Source of the DNA: Quillaja saponaria
Taxonomy: Eukaryota; Streptophyta; Magnoliopsida; Fabales; Quillajaceae
NCBI GenBank assembly: GCA_029379385.1
Contig: CM055612.1
Span: forward strand, 18,662,001-18,726,000
Direction: 5' to 3'
Length of the DNA: 64,000 nucleotides
The position numbers and the translations under genes are program-made. Under the pieces are notes generated by a model, which was not told the DNA's origin, ran no database searches, and saw nothing but the letters and a program-made list of their open reading frames with translations. This document shows positions 50,001 through 63,353 of this stretch, in pieces. Each line of letters opens with the position of its first letter. Position 1 is the first letter of the stretch.

Positions 50001-53000
50001 AAAGCAGGTAAAAACCCAAATCTTTTTATGAAGCTCTATGACTTTCATTAGAATGATATTTGTTAGTTTTTTTTTTGACAAACCCGGGAATATTACTTGT
50101 CAAGTAGTAGAAACTAAGAAAAATAAAGCCAAACAGGAATTTACCTTGGTTCAGCTATGCCTACATCAACAGGCAGACACAATCAAGAAATTCACTTTGA
50201 GAATCAACAAGAAATCACAGCAGAGTATTACTCAACCACCCAATCTCCTACTCCCACTCCTTCACATACTTTCTTGTGAAGGAACCCCCAAATAGCTTTC
50301 TCTCTTACCTTTTATATTTTCTGCACTCTATGTGAGACAAGTAGATTGGTGGCTACTCTCTTTTCCTTAATAAAATTTCTTTTTTTATCGGGAAAAAAAT
50401 ATCGGTGGCTACTCCAGCAAAGGCCTTTACTTGGCTTATTGTAAACCAAGTACCAAGGTTGAGTAATAAGACTTCATAGGCAAGGGAAGCATTGGTGTGC
50501 TCAGCAAGCTAAGAGACTTAGCTTCCAAAGTAACCACTGAGTCCCACAATCAAGCCACTCACATAATAGTTATTAGTCATAACTTTCATTTGTCTCTTTG
50601 CTTTTTATGCTAGTTTTTGTAATCATTCTTTCTTTGTTGCTAATATTCAACGTATTCTTTGTCTTCTTTTATTAATGCAGGTTGGGTATACACCTGATTA
50701 TCTGTTCCTTCTTCAAACAATTTTAAGGACAGATCCCCAGGTCTGTAATTTCTTTCACATCAGAAATTTGAAGTGGTTACCTATTTTATGATTTCTCTTC
50801 TAATAACTTTTTAAATTTGTATGGAGACTAATATTTCTCTAGATAAAAACTTTTATTTTGCTTAAGCCTTAAAGTAGCATATATCAAGTTATATGCTTCC
50901 ACATGGAAATGAACTTTTGTTGATGCGCTGGACACCCTTATTATTGTCTTTTATTAGTGTCTACCACTAGCAAATGACAATATGTTCGTGAAATCATATT
51001 CTTCTAGTGATTGAGTTGAATCCTTTGGTGTAGTATGACTTCAACTTTTTTCCTTGCAGGGAGCTGTTAATTTTGCTTTAATGATGTCACAAATGGAAGA
51101 AGGTTGCCCAGTGGACTATAACACAATAACAGATCTTTTCCTTCAGGTTTATTTTGGAGTACTCCCTTTTATTTTTTATCATTGCAGTCGTGATGCAGAT
51201 TGAGCTGAAGTTGGCACCATCCTAATCATATGCATCTTGTTTGTATTGCACATTAGTGTCTTAGTGACTGCTCATTGGTATTCTGTCTTGATAACCGTAC
51301 TCTTGCTTATTTCTTTTATGCTTACTGTCAGAGGAACCTAATCCGTGAGGCAACAGCCTTTTTGTTGGATGTACTGAAGCCAAACCTACCTGAACATGGA
51401 TATCTTCAAACAAAGGTTCTTTTTCTAGTCTTGTCTCTTATGTATTAAGTACTTTACTATGTCATGTTTTATTACCAATGTTGTATTCTATCCTGTTCAG
51501 GTTTTGGAAATTAATCTTGTGACATTCCCAAATGTCGCTGATGCCATACTAGCCAATGGCATGTTCAGCCATTATGACCGGCCACGTATAGCACAACTTT
51601 GTGAAAAGGCGGGGCTTTATCTGCGTGCACTTCAGGTTTGTTAATTCTTGAATTTTGATCAATGATGTCATGATTTCTTATCAGGATGATTCATGTACTG
51701 AAAGATCCTCTTATTGTGCAGCATTATACAGAGTTGCCTGACATCAAACGTATCATTGTGAATACACATGCCATTGAGCCACAGGTTTGAAATTCAAATG
51801 CTCAAATATATTGGTCCATTACAAAGTTGGTGTATTTTCTAACCACGTGGTGCATTTCAGTCCCTTGTTGAGTTCTTTGGAACCCTTTCCAGAGAATGGG
51901 CTCTTGAGTGCATGAAAGACCTTCTACTTGTTAACCTTAGGGGGAATCTTCAGATTATTGTTCAGGTGAAGTATTTGATCAATAGAAGAGATGTTGCTTC
52001 TCTACCAAATTTTAGAAGTTGGTCTTACTAGTATATGATGTGCAGACGGCTAAAGAATATTCTGAGCAGCTGGGTGTTGATGCATGTATTAAACTTTTTG
52101 AGCAATTCAAGTCCTATGAAGGATTATACTTCTTCCTAGGAGCATACCTGAGCTCCAGGTAATCTTTTCTTCTCATTGAAAATGAAAAAGAATCAGTTCT
52201 TCTGAAGTGGATGCAGTGGATTTGTTTTCTTCTGATTTCTCTAAACTTGGTTGATGCTTCTGCTTGTATAGTGAGGATCCTGATATTCACTTCAAGTACA
52301 TTGAAGCAGCTGCTAAAACTGGACAAATTAAAGAGGTGGAACGTGTGACACGAGAATCTAACTTTTACGATGCTGAAAAAACAAAGAATTTTCTAATGGA
52401 GGCCAAGCTTCCAGATGCCCGCCCCTTGATTAATGTCTGTGATCGTTTTGGCTTTGTTCCGGACCTCACCCATTATCTTTATATCAATAACATGCTTCGA
52501 TATATTGAAGGATATGTTCAAAAGGTAATACTATCCGAGTAGTCTATTAAATTTTAAGTTTATGTTTCTATATTCTCAACAGTCAATGTTTAATTGCTTA
52601 AAGTAAGTTGATTAACTGCAACTGAAGCATTATACTTCTTCCTTGCTCCAATAGGTGAATCCTGGGAATGCCCCCCTAGTTGTAGGGCAGCTATTAGATG
52701 ATGAATGCCCTGAAGATTTTATTAAAGGACTTATACTTTCAGTTCGTTCTCTTCTTCCAGTTGAGCCTTTAGTTGACGAATGCGAGAAGAGGTGTGTTAA
52801 AACTTAGTTTCTCCCTACCTGACATCCCGTTTGACATTTTTTTTAAAATCTTTTTCTCTTCGCTTTCTATCTGCAGGAATCGTCTCCGCTTACTAACTCA
52901 GTTCTTGGAGCATCTTGTGAGTGAAGGAAGCCAAGATGTACACGTCCACAATGCTCTTGGTAAAATCATCATAGACAGCAACAATAATCCAGAGCACTTC

Positions 53001-56000
53001 CTCACAACCAACCCATATTATGATTCTCGCGTTGTTGGTAAATATTGTGAAAAACGAGATCCCACCCTTGCTGTTGTTGCTTACCGTAGAGGGCAATGTG
53101 ATGATGAACTTGTCACTGTTACAAATAAAAATTCGTTGTTTAAACTTCAGGCCAGGTGTGTACATTGTTCTTCATTACTGAGATATTGTTTTATGCCTTG
53201 AATGTTTATTTTGGCACACTAATGTTATTTTCCTTATTTCTGTTATTTTTTTCCTATTTACTGTGAATCAGATATGTTGTGGAGAGGATGGATGCTGACC
53301 TGTGGGAGAAAGTTCTTAATCCAGATAATGAATATAGAAGACAGCTGATTGATCAAGTTGTATCCACTGCTTTGCCTGAAAGCAAGAGTCCGGAGCAAGT
53401 TTCAGCAGCAGTTAAGGCTTTTATGACTGCTGATCTTCCACACGAACTGATTGAGCTTCTTGAAAAGATTGTGCTCCAAAATTCTGCTTTCAGTGGTAAT
53501 TTCAATCTGCAGAATTTGCTGATCCTGACTGCAATTAAGGCTGATCCATCAAGAGTTATGGATTACATTAATCGGCTAGACAATTTTGATGGACCTGCGG
53601 TTGGGGAGGTGGCAGTGGAAGCGCAATTATATGAAGAAGCTTTTGCAATCTTCAAAAAGTTCAATTTGAATGTTCAAGCTGTTAATGTTCTATTGGACAA
53701 CATACGGAGCATTGAACGAGCAGTAGAGTTTGCATTCCGTGTTGAAGAAGATGCTGTTTGGAGCCAGGTGGCAAAGGCTCAGTTACAGGAGGGCTTAGTC
53801 AGTGATGCAATTGAGTCATTCATTCGTGCAGATGATGCCACTCAGTTTCTAGATGTCATTCGTGCTTCTGAAGATGCAGATGTATATCATGACTTGGTGA
53901 GATATCTTCTCATGGTTAGGCAAAAGACAAAAGAGCCCAAGGTGGACAGTGAGCTCATTTATGCATATGCGAAGACTGATCGGCTGGGTGACATTGAGGA
54001 GTTTATTCTGATGCCAAATGTTGCTAACCTGCAAAATGTTGGAGATCGCTTGTATGATGAGGCACTGTATGAGGCAGCAAAGATCATATATGCATTTATT
54101 TCTAACTGGGCTAAGCTAGCAGTCACCCTAGTGAAGCTTCAACAGTTCCAAGGCGCTGTTGATGCAGCTAGGAAAGCTAACAGTTCAAAAACATGGAAGG
54201 AAGTGTGCTTTGCTTGTGTTGATGCTGAGGAATTCCGCTTGGCTCAGATCTGTGGTCTCAACATCATCATTCAGGTTGCATCTGTTAATATATTTTTTTT
54301 AATTGTTTCTTGTCTGGATTTGGGTTATAAATATTTCAGTTTCTAATAACCTTTGAATCCTCAAGTGCAACTTTTCCTCTTATAAATTCTTTACATGTGT
54401 GACATTTTTCATGCTGGTAGAGTGGAGAATGCTTTATTGCTGATTTCTCCACTTAGTGCTTGCTGTTGTTTGACTTTTTTTTCCTTTGCTTTCGTGTTTC
54501 TGTTTTGTTTGCTGAAGGTTGATGATTTGGAAGAGGTGAGTGAGTACTATCAGAACCGGGGATGCTTCAATGAACTTATATCTCTTATGGAGAGTGGATT
54601 AGGGTTGGAGCGAGCACATATGGGCATCTTTACTGAACTGGGAGTTCTGTATGCAAGATATCGTACTGAGAAGCTAATGGAGCACATCAAATTGTTCTCA
54701 ACCCGTCTCAACATTCCGAAACTTATCCGAGCTTGTGATGAACAGCAGCACTGGAAGGAACTAACTTATCTATATATCCAATATGATGAATTTGACAATG
54801 CTGCAAGCACTGTAATGAACCATTCACCAGAAGCATGGGATCACATGCAATTCAAAGATATAATTGTTAAAGTTGCAAGTGTTGAGCTCTACTACAAGGC
54901 TGTGCACTTCTACTTGCAAGAACATCCTGATCTTATCAATGATCTTCTTAATGTGCTTGCCCTTCGTGTGGACCATACTCGGGTGGTGGACATAATGCGA
55001 AAGGTATGCATGTTTCTTAATATTTCTCGTAGCCTTCTTCTTTGTTTTGATTTAGTGAAATAATTAACGTTGTGAAAAAGGGTGACCCAGGTTCGATCCC
55101 AGCAAAGGTGTTAAGTTTTCTTTTCTTTTCTTTTTTTAAATCATTACTTATCAAAAAATTAATAATTAAGGTTGTGAAAAAGCCTTTTCTTACAGTCTTG
55201 TTTCTGGTTGCAAATTTCTGGGTTTTAGGCTGGCCACCTCCGGTTGGTGAAGCCATACATGGTCGCAGTTCAAAGCAACAATGTTGCTGCTGTAAATGAA
55301 GCTCTGAATGAAATTTACATAGAGGAAGAGGACTATGACAGACTTCGTGAATCAATAGATTTGCATGATAATTTCGATCAGATAGGTCTTGCACAAAAGG
55401 TGAGCTTTTCACTTTTAATTCTCGGGCCATGCACTTGAGCTGATGTTGGAATTTCTTAATGACCGGATATTTTAAGTTTGAACTTATATTTACTGATATT
55501 AATGATGTGCACAAACAGATTGAGAAACACGAGCTCCTTGAGATGAGGCGTGTAGCTGCTTATATTTATAAAAAAGCAGGAAGATGGAAGCAGTCGATTG
55601 CTTTGTCAAAGAAGGATAATCTTTACAAGGATTGTATGGAAACATGTGCCCAATCTGGTGATCGTGAACTTGCAGAAGAGTTGCTAGTCTATTTTATTGA
55701 GCAGGTCAGTATTTGCTAATGCTTTTACTTGGAAAACAAAATGCACATACAAATTAGCAATTCCATGATGTAGATAGTATTGTCCTTGCCTCTCTTTTCC
55801 CTTAAAACCATTTGGTTTTCTTTTCTTTTCGAAAGTCTTTTAGACTGAGTAGACATTTGTAAAATGAAATTTAACGCTAGTAATTATTCTTGAGCTTCAT
55901 CAGGCTTTTCCCTTTGAGAAGATGCTATTTGGTGGTTGTGCTTTGGCTAGAGTCATTGTCTTAAACCTTCATTCTATTAAAAATGGGGTGGGGCTTACCT

Positions 56001-56811
56001 CCCCCCATGTTCCACCCCCGCTTCTGTGATGCGGGTTTTGTATTTCCCGTTCTGATGTATCATGCTTGATGTGTTCGGTATATTTAGGCCTTAACCAATA
56101 GCGTATTTGTGTGCCTTTGTTTACCTTTTTTTTTTTTTAAATATACGTGCAGGGAAAGAAAGAGTGTTTTGCATCATGCCTCTTTGTCTGTTATGATGTA
56201 ATACGTCCGGATGTTGCGCTTGAGTTGGCATGGATGAACAATATGATTGATTTTGCCTTCCCATATCTGTTGCAGGTAACTTGTTTTCTGCTTTTAGCAT
56301 TATGACATTATCACTGAATGAACAATTTTCTTCCTCTTTTCCTAACCATTGGTTTTCTGTTTTGCGTAAAGTTTATTCGAGAATACACAGGCAAGGTGGA
56401 TGAGCTTATCAAGGATAAAATTGAGTCGCAAAATGAGGAGAAAGCTAAAGAGAAGGAGGAGAAGGACATGGTTGCACAGCAGGTACTACATGGACTTTAG
56501 ATTCACTTAATCGATGATGTTGGAGTGTGGTGTTGAGTTCAGCTTCAGCTTATTATGCACAGGTGTCCGTCCACAAGAGGAAAAGAAAAGGAAGATCATT
56601 ATTTATGTGTTTTAAATTAACTAATTCTTAATTCTTATGTCATCTCCAGAATATGTATGCCCAGTTGCTACCGCTTGCTTTGCCTGCACCACCAATACCA
56701 GGGATGGGTGGAGGTTTTGGTGCCTCCCAACCACCACCTATGCCAGGAATGGGTGGAATTGGAATGCCTCCAATGCCGCCTTTTGGCATGCCACAGACGG
56801 GTCCCTACTGA
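44011..56811 (+). CDS. CHC: clathrin heavy chain
   Basis: Coats vesicles in endocytosis and trans-Golgi traffic as the trimeric clathrin leg. Thirty coding exons join in frame to 1704 residues, against about 1705 in Arabidopsis CHC1/CHC2. They are: 44011-44052, 44316-44520, 44720-44808, 44934-45012, 45163-45290, 45569-45667, 45776-45884, 46129-46208, 46285-46512, 46602-46667, 48905-49021, 49185-49382, 49891-50007, 50681-50740, 51060-51146, 51332-51415, 51501-51635, 51722-51784, 51861-51965, 52046-52158, 52272-52524, 52655-52791, 52877-53155, 53272-54274, 54518-55003, 55229-55399, 55519-55704, 56153-56275, 56372-56482, 56650-56811. All introns are GT-AG. The start [14 protein letters not shown] matches the family N-terminus. 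The beta-propeller (about residues 1-330), the leg repeats and the plant-type Gly/Pro/Met-rich tail ending FGMPQTGPY are all present. No stop or frameshift was found. Intron 10 is 2.2 kb because of transposon insertions. Confidence 0.97.
46840..46975 (-). mobile_element. tRNA-derived SINE fragment in clathrin intron 10
   Basis: Read from the minus strand it has an A box TAGTTCAACTGG (46960-46949) and a B box GGTTCAAATCC (46902-46892), the two parts of an RNA polymerase III promoter. They are separated by a G-run, seen as C14 at about 46918-46931 on the + strand. It is not a working tRNA, because no acceptor stem closes it. The boundaries are approximate. Confidence 0.6.
47798..48668. mobile_element. 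hAT-type non-autonomous element in clathrin intron 10
   Basis: The left end CAGTGTTATTAAAGGGGCTC is mirrored by the right end, whose reverse complement reads GTGTTATCAAAGGCTCTAGG. The GC-rich subterminal parts are palindromic variants of AGGCGCxCCTAGG. TTGCTTG flanks both sides (47791-47797 and 48669-48675), consistent with the 8-bp duplication of hAT elements with one base changed. The interior is AT-rich and non-coding. Confidence 0.7.
50030..50420. other. probable retroelement-derived insert in clathrin intron 13
   Basis: The segment includes 'aatttaccttggttcagc' and a following 'cctacatcaacaggcag', which resemble LTR-type repeats, and a short 85-codon chance frame. Ends and duplications were not found. 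It explains why this intron is 673 bp long. Confidence 0.3.
55059..55182 (+). mobile_element. 5'-truncated SINE-like insertion with 22-bp duplication in clathrin intron 25
   Basis: An 80-bp insert (55081-55160) contains a pol III B box, GGTTCGATCC, and a T-rich tail. It is flanked by two 22-bp direct repeats (55059-55080 and 55161-55182), identical except for one base, each beginning aataattaa. Such long duplications are left by LINE-machinery retrotransposition. The insert lies about 70 bp before the exon 26 acceptor. Confidence 0.7.
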
Positions 56812-57755
56812 TCAACCGGACAACAGACATGAGAACTTTGTCCTAATTTTTACTTCTGAAGCTAGATACACAGGACGACCAATGCTTTGAAGGTGAGTTC
56901 CTAGGGGCCTGAGAACTTGATGATGTCGCACCCACCAACCTTTTAGCCCTTTTCCCTATAGTTGTAGCATAGGTTGGGTTAGGTTTTTTTGGGAGGCTTC
57001 GTGAACCATGTTGTGTTTGACCAATTCTGAGAGCTAGGAACAGCTGACAAATCTTGCTTGTCATTTTGTAGATGTGGCCAGGTTGCCACGTGTATAGCAT
57101 ATTTCTTTCGTTACACTTTTTATTAGTTGTCAAGTCACACTAGTTCCAGTTAGGGTTCTACACATCTTGTTCTTGATATCTTTTTTGGTCTATACATACG
57201 AGTTCTCTTTTATCCATTGTTCAAATGATAATTTATAGCTGACTATTCAATATTCATGAACAAGTTATTTTAAGGCCTGAAAAAATATTCTGAATTATGG
57301 TGAATATAGTAAAATGAGAAATATTCTGAATTATGGTGTCTGGGATTGAGTGTTCTGTGACACTTGTTAAGGAGCATTTATAAAATGCTCTCACTTGTGA
57401 CAGAACTAACCTTGCTAAATTAGAACTTTTTCCATAAGAAAAAAATGAACCCATAATATTAAACAGAAATTTACTATAAAAGATAAAATATAAACTGTTA
57501 AACATCTATTATTAAATTTGACAAAAAGGTCTGTTAAATAGCTACAGCATTTGTATATAAAGCATAATCTAATAAAATGACTATCATACTGATTAAAACC
57601 CGAAAAGCTTGTTGTGATACAAATTGGGAAGAACCAATCATTTCCATAAAACTTGAGACGTTTTCAATACTTGCGTCACACTCTATTGCCAAATATGGAA
57701 AAGGGGTCTTCAACAAGAAACATCATCTGCTCATCTCACGTTCAGATAGAATTGC
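56812..57755. other. clathrin 3' untranslated region and spacer
   Basis: Starts directly after the clathrin TGA. The first 350-400 bases look like an expressed plant 3' UTR (mixed composition); after that it is AT-rich. No other gene was seen. A near-repeat of 'atattctgaattatggtg' occurs twice (about 57284 and 57322). Confidence 0.5.
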
Positions 57756-57765
57756 CTATATATAG
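57756..57765 (+). promoter_or_regulatory. TATA box of the pyruvate decarboxylase pseudogene
   Basis: CTATATATAG lies about 130 bp before the ATG at 57887, followed by a CT-rich leader. Its survival suggests that the whole gene with promoter was duplicated. Confidence 0.5.
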
Positions 57766-57886
57766 GGACACGTACACTCTCTCCCTTTTTCTCAATCTCT
57801 CTCTATACTTCTCTAGAGATCCGTTTCTCTCTGCAATCAATACTGTATACGGACACCGTGCTTGGTTCACTAGACTCGTGCAAACA

Positions 57887-60319
57887 ATGCAACAAGAATG
57901 TGGGCTTCCCTCGCTAAATGGCTCTGTTAATTCAGTCCATTATTCTCACCCTCCTTCAACACTTGCCTCCACTGATGCCACATTGGGTCGCCACCTTGCT
58001 CACCGTCTCGTTGAAATCGGGGTTTAACTTAACGATGTGTTCTCTGAGCATGGTGACTTCAATCTTACGCTTCTTGATCGCCTAATTGCTGACCCTGGAC
58101 TTAACAATATTGGGTGCTGCAATGAACTCAATGCTGGCTATGCGGCTGATGGGTATGCCAGGTCCCGTGGGGTTGGGGCTTGTGTTGTTACTTTTACTGT
58201 GGGTGGACTTAGTGTTCTCAATGCTATTGCTGGGGCTTCTAGTGAGAATCTTCCAGTCATTTTTATTGTGGGGGACCAACAATAAAAACAATGATTATGG
58301 GACTAATAGAATTCTCCATCATACTATTGGATTACCAGACTTCAGTCAAGAAATCAGATGCTTCCAACCCGTCACTTGTTTTCAGGTCAGTACTTCTTTA
58401 TCTGTCTTGTATCAGTTTATATGCTTTATGCAAGGTTTATTGGGTTTTTAGCTTGTCCTTGATGCCATTCTTGCGTTTTTAGCTTGTGGTTTGTCTTTTT
58501 TCTTTTTTTACTTGGGTTGATATGGTGTCACAAATTCTAGTTTTCTTTCTTTATTTTTTTTTTTCCAGCTTTTTTTTTTCTTTTTTTTGAATCATTTTGG
58601 CAATATGGTTTCTTTCTATAATCTGTTTGTAGGCTTTGATAAATAATTTGGAAGATGCACATGAACTGATCGATACAGCTATTTCTAATGCATTGAAAGA
58701 AAGCAAGCCTGTTTATATTAGCATTAGTTGTAATTTGCAGGGGATCCCTCATCCAACTTTTAGCAGAGAGCCCATTCCATTTTCTCTGTCACCAAGGTAT
58801 TAGTTTCTTGGTCCAAACTCTGGTTTCCAGAATTTAGTCCTTCAAGAGAGTATTGATTTTGGTATAATGGTATGGTGATTACAGATTAAGCAACAAGATG
58901 GGGCTAGATGCTGCTGTAGAGGCAACAGTTGCTTTCTTGAACAAGGCAGTGAAGCCAGTCATGGTGGGTGGATGAAAACTCAGAGTGGCTAAAGCTTGTG
59001 AGGCCTTTGTTGAATTGGAAGATGCTTGTGGCTATGCTCTTGCTGAGAGGCCATCTGCAAAAGGGCTGGTTCCTGAGCACCACCTTCACTTCATTGGGAC
59101 ATTCTGGGGAGCTGTATGCACTGCCTTTTGTGCTGAGATTGTTGAATCTGCTGATGCATACTTGTTTGCTGGGCCAAGTTTTATTGGATACAGCTCTGTC
59201 GTTTACTAATTGCTCCTTCAGAAGGAGAAGGCAATTATTGTGCAGCCTGATCGTGTGGTAGTTGCTAATGGCCCTGCTTTTGGTTGTGTACTAATGAAGG
59301 ACTTTCTTCCAGCACTTGCGAAAAGGCTTAACCGGAATACCACTGCTTATGAAAATTATCACAGAATCTACGTCCCAGAGGGGAAACCTCTCAAAGGTGA
59401 ACCTAAAGAGCCTTTGAGGGTAATGTTCTCTGTCAGTATATTCAGAAGATGCTTTCAGGTGAGACAGCTGTTATAGCAGAGACAGGAAATTCCTGGTTTA
59501 TTGTCAGAAACTTAAATTACCAGGACATAATCAGCTTTTGGTGTTTGTCTTAATTGATTTTAAGAACATAAGAGAAAAAAATAATCAAAAGTTGGTGTTG
59601 CAGGTATGAGTTCCAAATGCATTACAGTTCAATTGGGTAGTCTGTTGGTGCCACACTTGGATATGCCCAGTCAGAACCAAAAAAACATGTGATTGCTTGC
59701 ATGGTGATAGGAGCTTCCAGGTGAAAATAGTCTCTATAAAATCCTGAAGCATAGGTCTTACAAGCTTTTTCCAAAATTTAAATGTTTTAATTTGCAAACA
59801 TTATCAAATCTCTCAATACTGTGAAATATAAATCGACTGATGAATAGCTAATATACATTTTGACTTGCTGGTGACTGCACAAGATATCTCAACAATGATA
59901 CCATGCGGGCAAAAGAGCATCATCTTTCTTATAAACAATGGTGGACACACCATAGAAGTTGAAATCCATGATGGTCCTTATAATGTCATCAAGAAACACT
60001 GGCTTAATGGATGCAATCCACAACGGTGAAGGGATGTGCTGGACAACAAAGGTTGGTTTGGTTTACTTGTTGGAATTGAATGGTAGGCTAGGAAATCAAT
60101 AGCAAGAAAATTTTATATATGATTCTTTCTTACTGTTTTTTTGAACCACAGGTCCGCATTGAAGTAGAGCTTGCCGGAGCAATTGAAACAGCAACAGGTG
60201 AGAACAATGATTGCTTGTGCTTCATTAAAGTGATTGTTCACAAGGACGATACCATAACTGCTTGAATGGGGATCTCAAGGGTTTCTGCTGCTAATAGCCG
60301 GTCACCAAATCCGCAATGA
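57887..60319 (+). pseudogene. PDC: pyruvate decarboxylase pseudogene
   Basis: The parent enzyme is thiamine diphosphate-dependent and turns pyruvate into acetaldehyde in fermentation. Nearly the whole protein is traceable, from MQQECGLPSLNGSVNS through [52 protein letters not shown] and YGTNRILHHTIGLPDFSQE to SAANSRSPNPQ followed by TGA. Introns with GT-AG ends remain (for example after 58385), so it is a duplicated, not a processed, copy. Lesions include TAA 58025-58027 with two extra codons, a frameshift near 58265-58290, TGA 58973-58975 and TAA 59207-59209. Near 59695 a base is lost and the cofactor motif GDGS reads GDRS. Further shifts occur near 59990 and a stop near 60263. It cannot make the enzyme. 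Confidence 0.93.
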
Positions 60320-61452
60320 AGAAGCTACTTATTATAGAACATTACAACTCCAGAAAAAGTTTCAGAGAAAATTTTCAGTCTTAGCTGTTTCTCTTAAATT
60401 GGCATTCTTCATTAATGCCCAAACATTGAGTTTTAGTTTTGCAGTTTATGGTTTCTTCTTATCAAAATTTCCAGGATGTTAAACCACATGGTTTTTCTCT
60501 CAAGCATTTTACACTTCATTGAAAGCTCTTGTTCATTGAGAGACACATTGTTTGATCAAATTGGACATGCAAATGGGCCAAAAACCAAAACTGGGCCTTC
60601 TTAGACATATTTGGTATCTGTAACAATCCAAATACTCTATCCTAGTGTGCCAAGCCTTCCTTTCAATATTGAATCTTTATATCTTAGAATCTTCCACGGT
60701 GTTAAACCTTCCTTTCATTTGTAATCAATTGTTCATGACCAAAAGATATCTACTAGTTGCCCTGCAACAAATGCTGCAATAAATATGCACAACCGGGCAT
60801 GAGGGGAACTTTATAAATGGAACACTAAAAGATAGATCTTTGGCTGATTACTTCCCTGTGTCTTGGGGCATGTATTTGAAGTAGACAGATTTTTGCTTCT
60901 TTATTGTCAAGAAACCTAGTCTTATACCCTCTCAACTGTTCCTCGTTCAATCCTCATTAATGCAATTAAAATACAAGAATTTGATAAGATTGCAAAGACC
61001 ATGGACCCTAAACCGAGTATAAAGACAGAAATGTTTACGATGGAGAGAAGAGTGTTTTAAGAGTCGATGTCATTCACTGAGAAGAATTCGTCGCCTTATA
61101 TAGAGAGTCTTCAAAAGCTAAAAAATTAAATTTCTTATCATAACAAAGTACTCTAAAATGTAATCTAAAGAGATAAGATTTCTTATCTTATTTAAATTTA
61201 TTACAATAGTACAATTCTATCGTAGTTTCATCATATTTTTAAAAATTTTTAATGTTATGTTCTGCGACAAAATCATTTCTGAATACATCTTCCATATAAT
61301 CATGTGATGATTGATTATAGGAATTCATTGCTTCTCCATTAGAATCTTGTCTAATTCAGCAGACTCAATTAGTGAGCTTGGTCCTTTAAGGCTTCAACTC
61401 TAAAGAACAATAATCTGGTAATTAAATCCTTAACTGACTTTCTCTCTCTCTC

Positions 61453-61486
<34 letters not shown>

Positions 61487-63353
61487 TTTTTCTGTTTTTC
61501 AAAAATTTCATAACTACAAAGAGATAAGTGACAGAAATTTGCCTTCCAATGTTATAGAGATCCTTGATGATAGCAAATTTCCCATGCTTTTTGAGATACT
61601 TGTCTTAACTCTTAAGCTCTTCACGTAATGATCGCTTGAGGTTTTCCCAATAGTTGAAATCACTAAATAGTCTACTATGGAATCACATGTGACTTTAATT
61701 TTTGCTAATTCTCATATTTGATATGGATGACAAAAGTTTTCTCTTGCCAACATTCCTTCATATTGTTAATAGTGATTGTATACTGATCAAGGAACTAATG
61801 TCCCACCGTATGTGAAATGATTGATTTGATAATTACTAGAAACTGGGTTAGTTTGTGCAGGACAATGTCTTGAAAAAAATAATATTTTGAATCAAATTCG
61901 ATACTTTTTATATCGAAACTAGAATATTGTCCAACAAAAATAATATTTGAAATATTATCCTTCACTTCAAGGCACTTCTCTCGAAAATACTGACACGGGT
62001 TTCCCATTCTTGGTACCCTAGTAATTGCACCTCCATTTTAGTTGGAATAATAATGTCTTTCAAATCATTGGCATAACTTCTTTTTTTATGCAAAGAACCC
62101 CCAACCTAATTGCTAGTGTAGTCTGACAGTAAATGATGATGTGAGAAACTGGTTCAACTTGCACCAAAAAAATAATTGAATCTGGTCCAACAACCATAGA
62201 CAACTAAATCACACCATCTAACAAGTGATCATTCTTCTTGCCAATTAAAAGGCACATTAGCTTTTGTTGTCCATCAGATTTCCAACCATGGGGTTTTTGA
62301 TAAAGATATTATCATCCAGTCCCTTTTCCCAAAACCTAAAGAGCTGTTGTCCCCGAGTGAAGTATGAACCAGAAGATTGATTGGGAAAAGGAAGGAAAGA
62401 GAGGGCAGGGGGGGCATACAAATCAATACTAACATCGGAAGGATCTTATTTGGTAGGAAGTAAGCATCAATTCTTTTATCTTTCTCTTTAATTTTTCACT
62501 GTTAGAAACCTCAGAATAATAATACCATTTGCTCGCCTCTTTTGCTTTTTTTATTTTATTCATTGCTTCGCAAGCAAAGAATATCACAAAGTAATTCAAC
62601 TACAAGAACATGGTAGATGAAAAGAGGCCATCGTAATGAAGCTAGATGGGCCTAATAACTCCCAACATCCCATTCCAAAGATTACACTTGGACAATAAGT
62701 ATTTGCAAGGGAAGTACCATAAGATGGAGGTTACAAATTTTCAATCTACTTCTCTGGCAATGCTTTACATACAGTAAATAAAATGTCACTTTTCCCCGAC
62801 AACTTGAATAACAAAAAAAGAAATCTGAGAAAGGAAGAGGGAAATGGCGCATTTACACCCACTTGGGCCACATGATCACAACAACATAAAGCTATTGCAA
62901 TGAGAATGTACCAATCTTACCCAAAATGAAAAGGTAAGCTATCAGAATGAAAAATTAGAAACCCACAAGAGTAAATGTAAAATTTGACAATAATACATAA
63001 GGTAAATTTGACCAAAAAATTTAAAGTTGTACCTAACATCACTTAATAGAGACAGCTATCGAATACTAGCAACTTTATGCCAGCAACCCCAAGTAATCTC
63101 TCGTCTACGATACAATCTGCAGTAATAAATATCATGATGATATACATGAATGAAATTGCAAATGTCCAAAGCATCCTTGTCAATGCACATACTTTGAGTA
63201 GGTGTCTTGCCATTCCTACCATAATCAGGGGCATTGTCTCAGATATCACTCCAATCCAGTACAATGCAACCTTACTTTTAAGGTAAGACCTCATATATAA
63301 GAAGTATAATCAAGACTTCAATGTGATAACCATTTTGTGTAGCCATCCTTCTA
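60320..63353. other. intergenic stretch
   Basis: No gene recognised. It contains a (TC)n(TA)n(T)n simple-sequence tract at about 61441-61490. The last few hundred bases before 63354 may be 5' untranslated sequence or an intron of the gene that follows. Confidence 0.5.

Noticed and set aside
55072..55299. 75-codon frame across the clathrin intron 25/exon 26 boundary
   Set aside because: It starts in the SINE-like insert and crosses an acceptor site. The true frame is set by exon 26.
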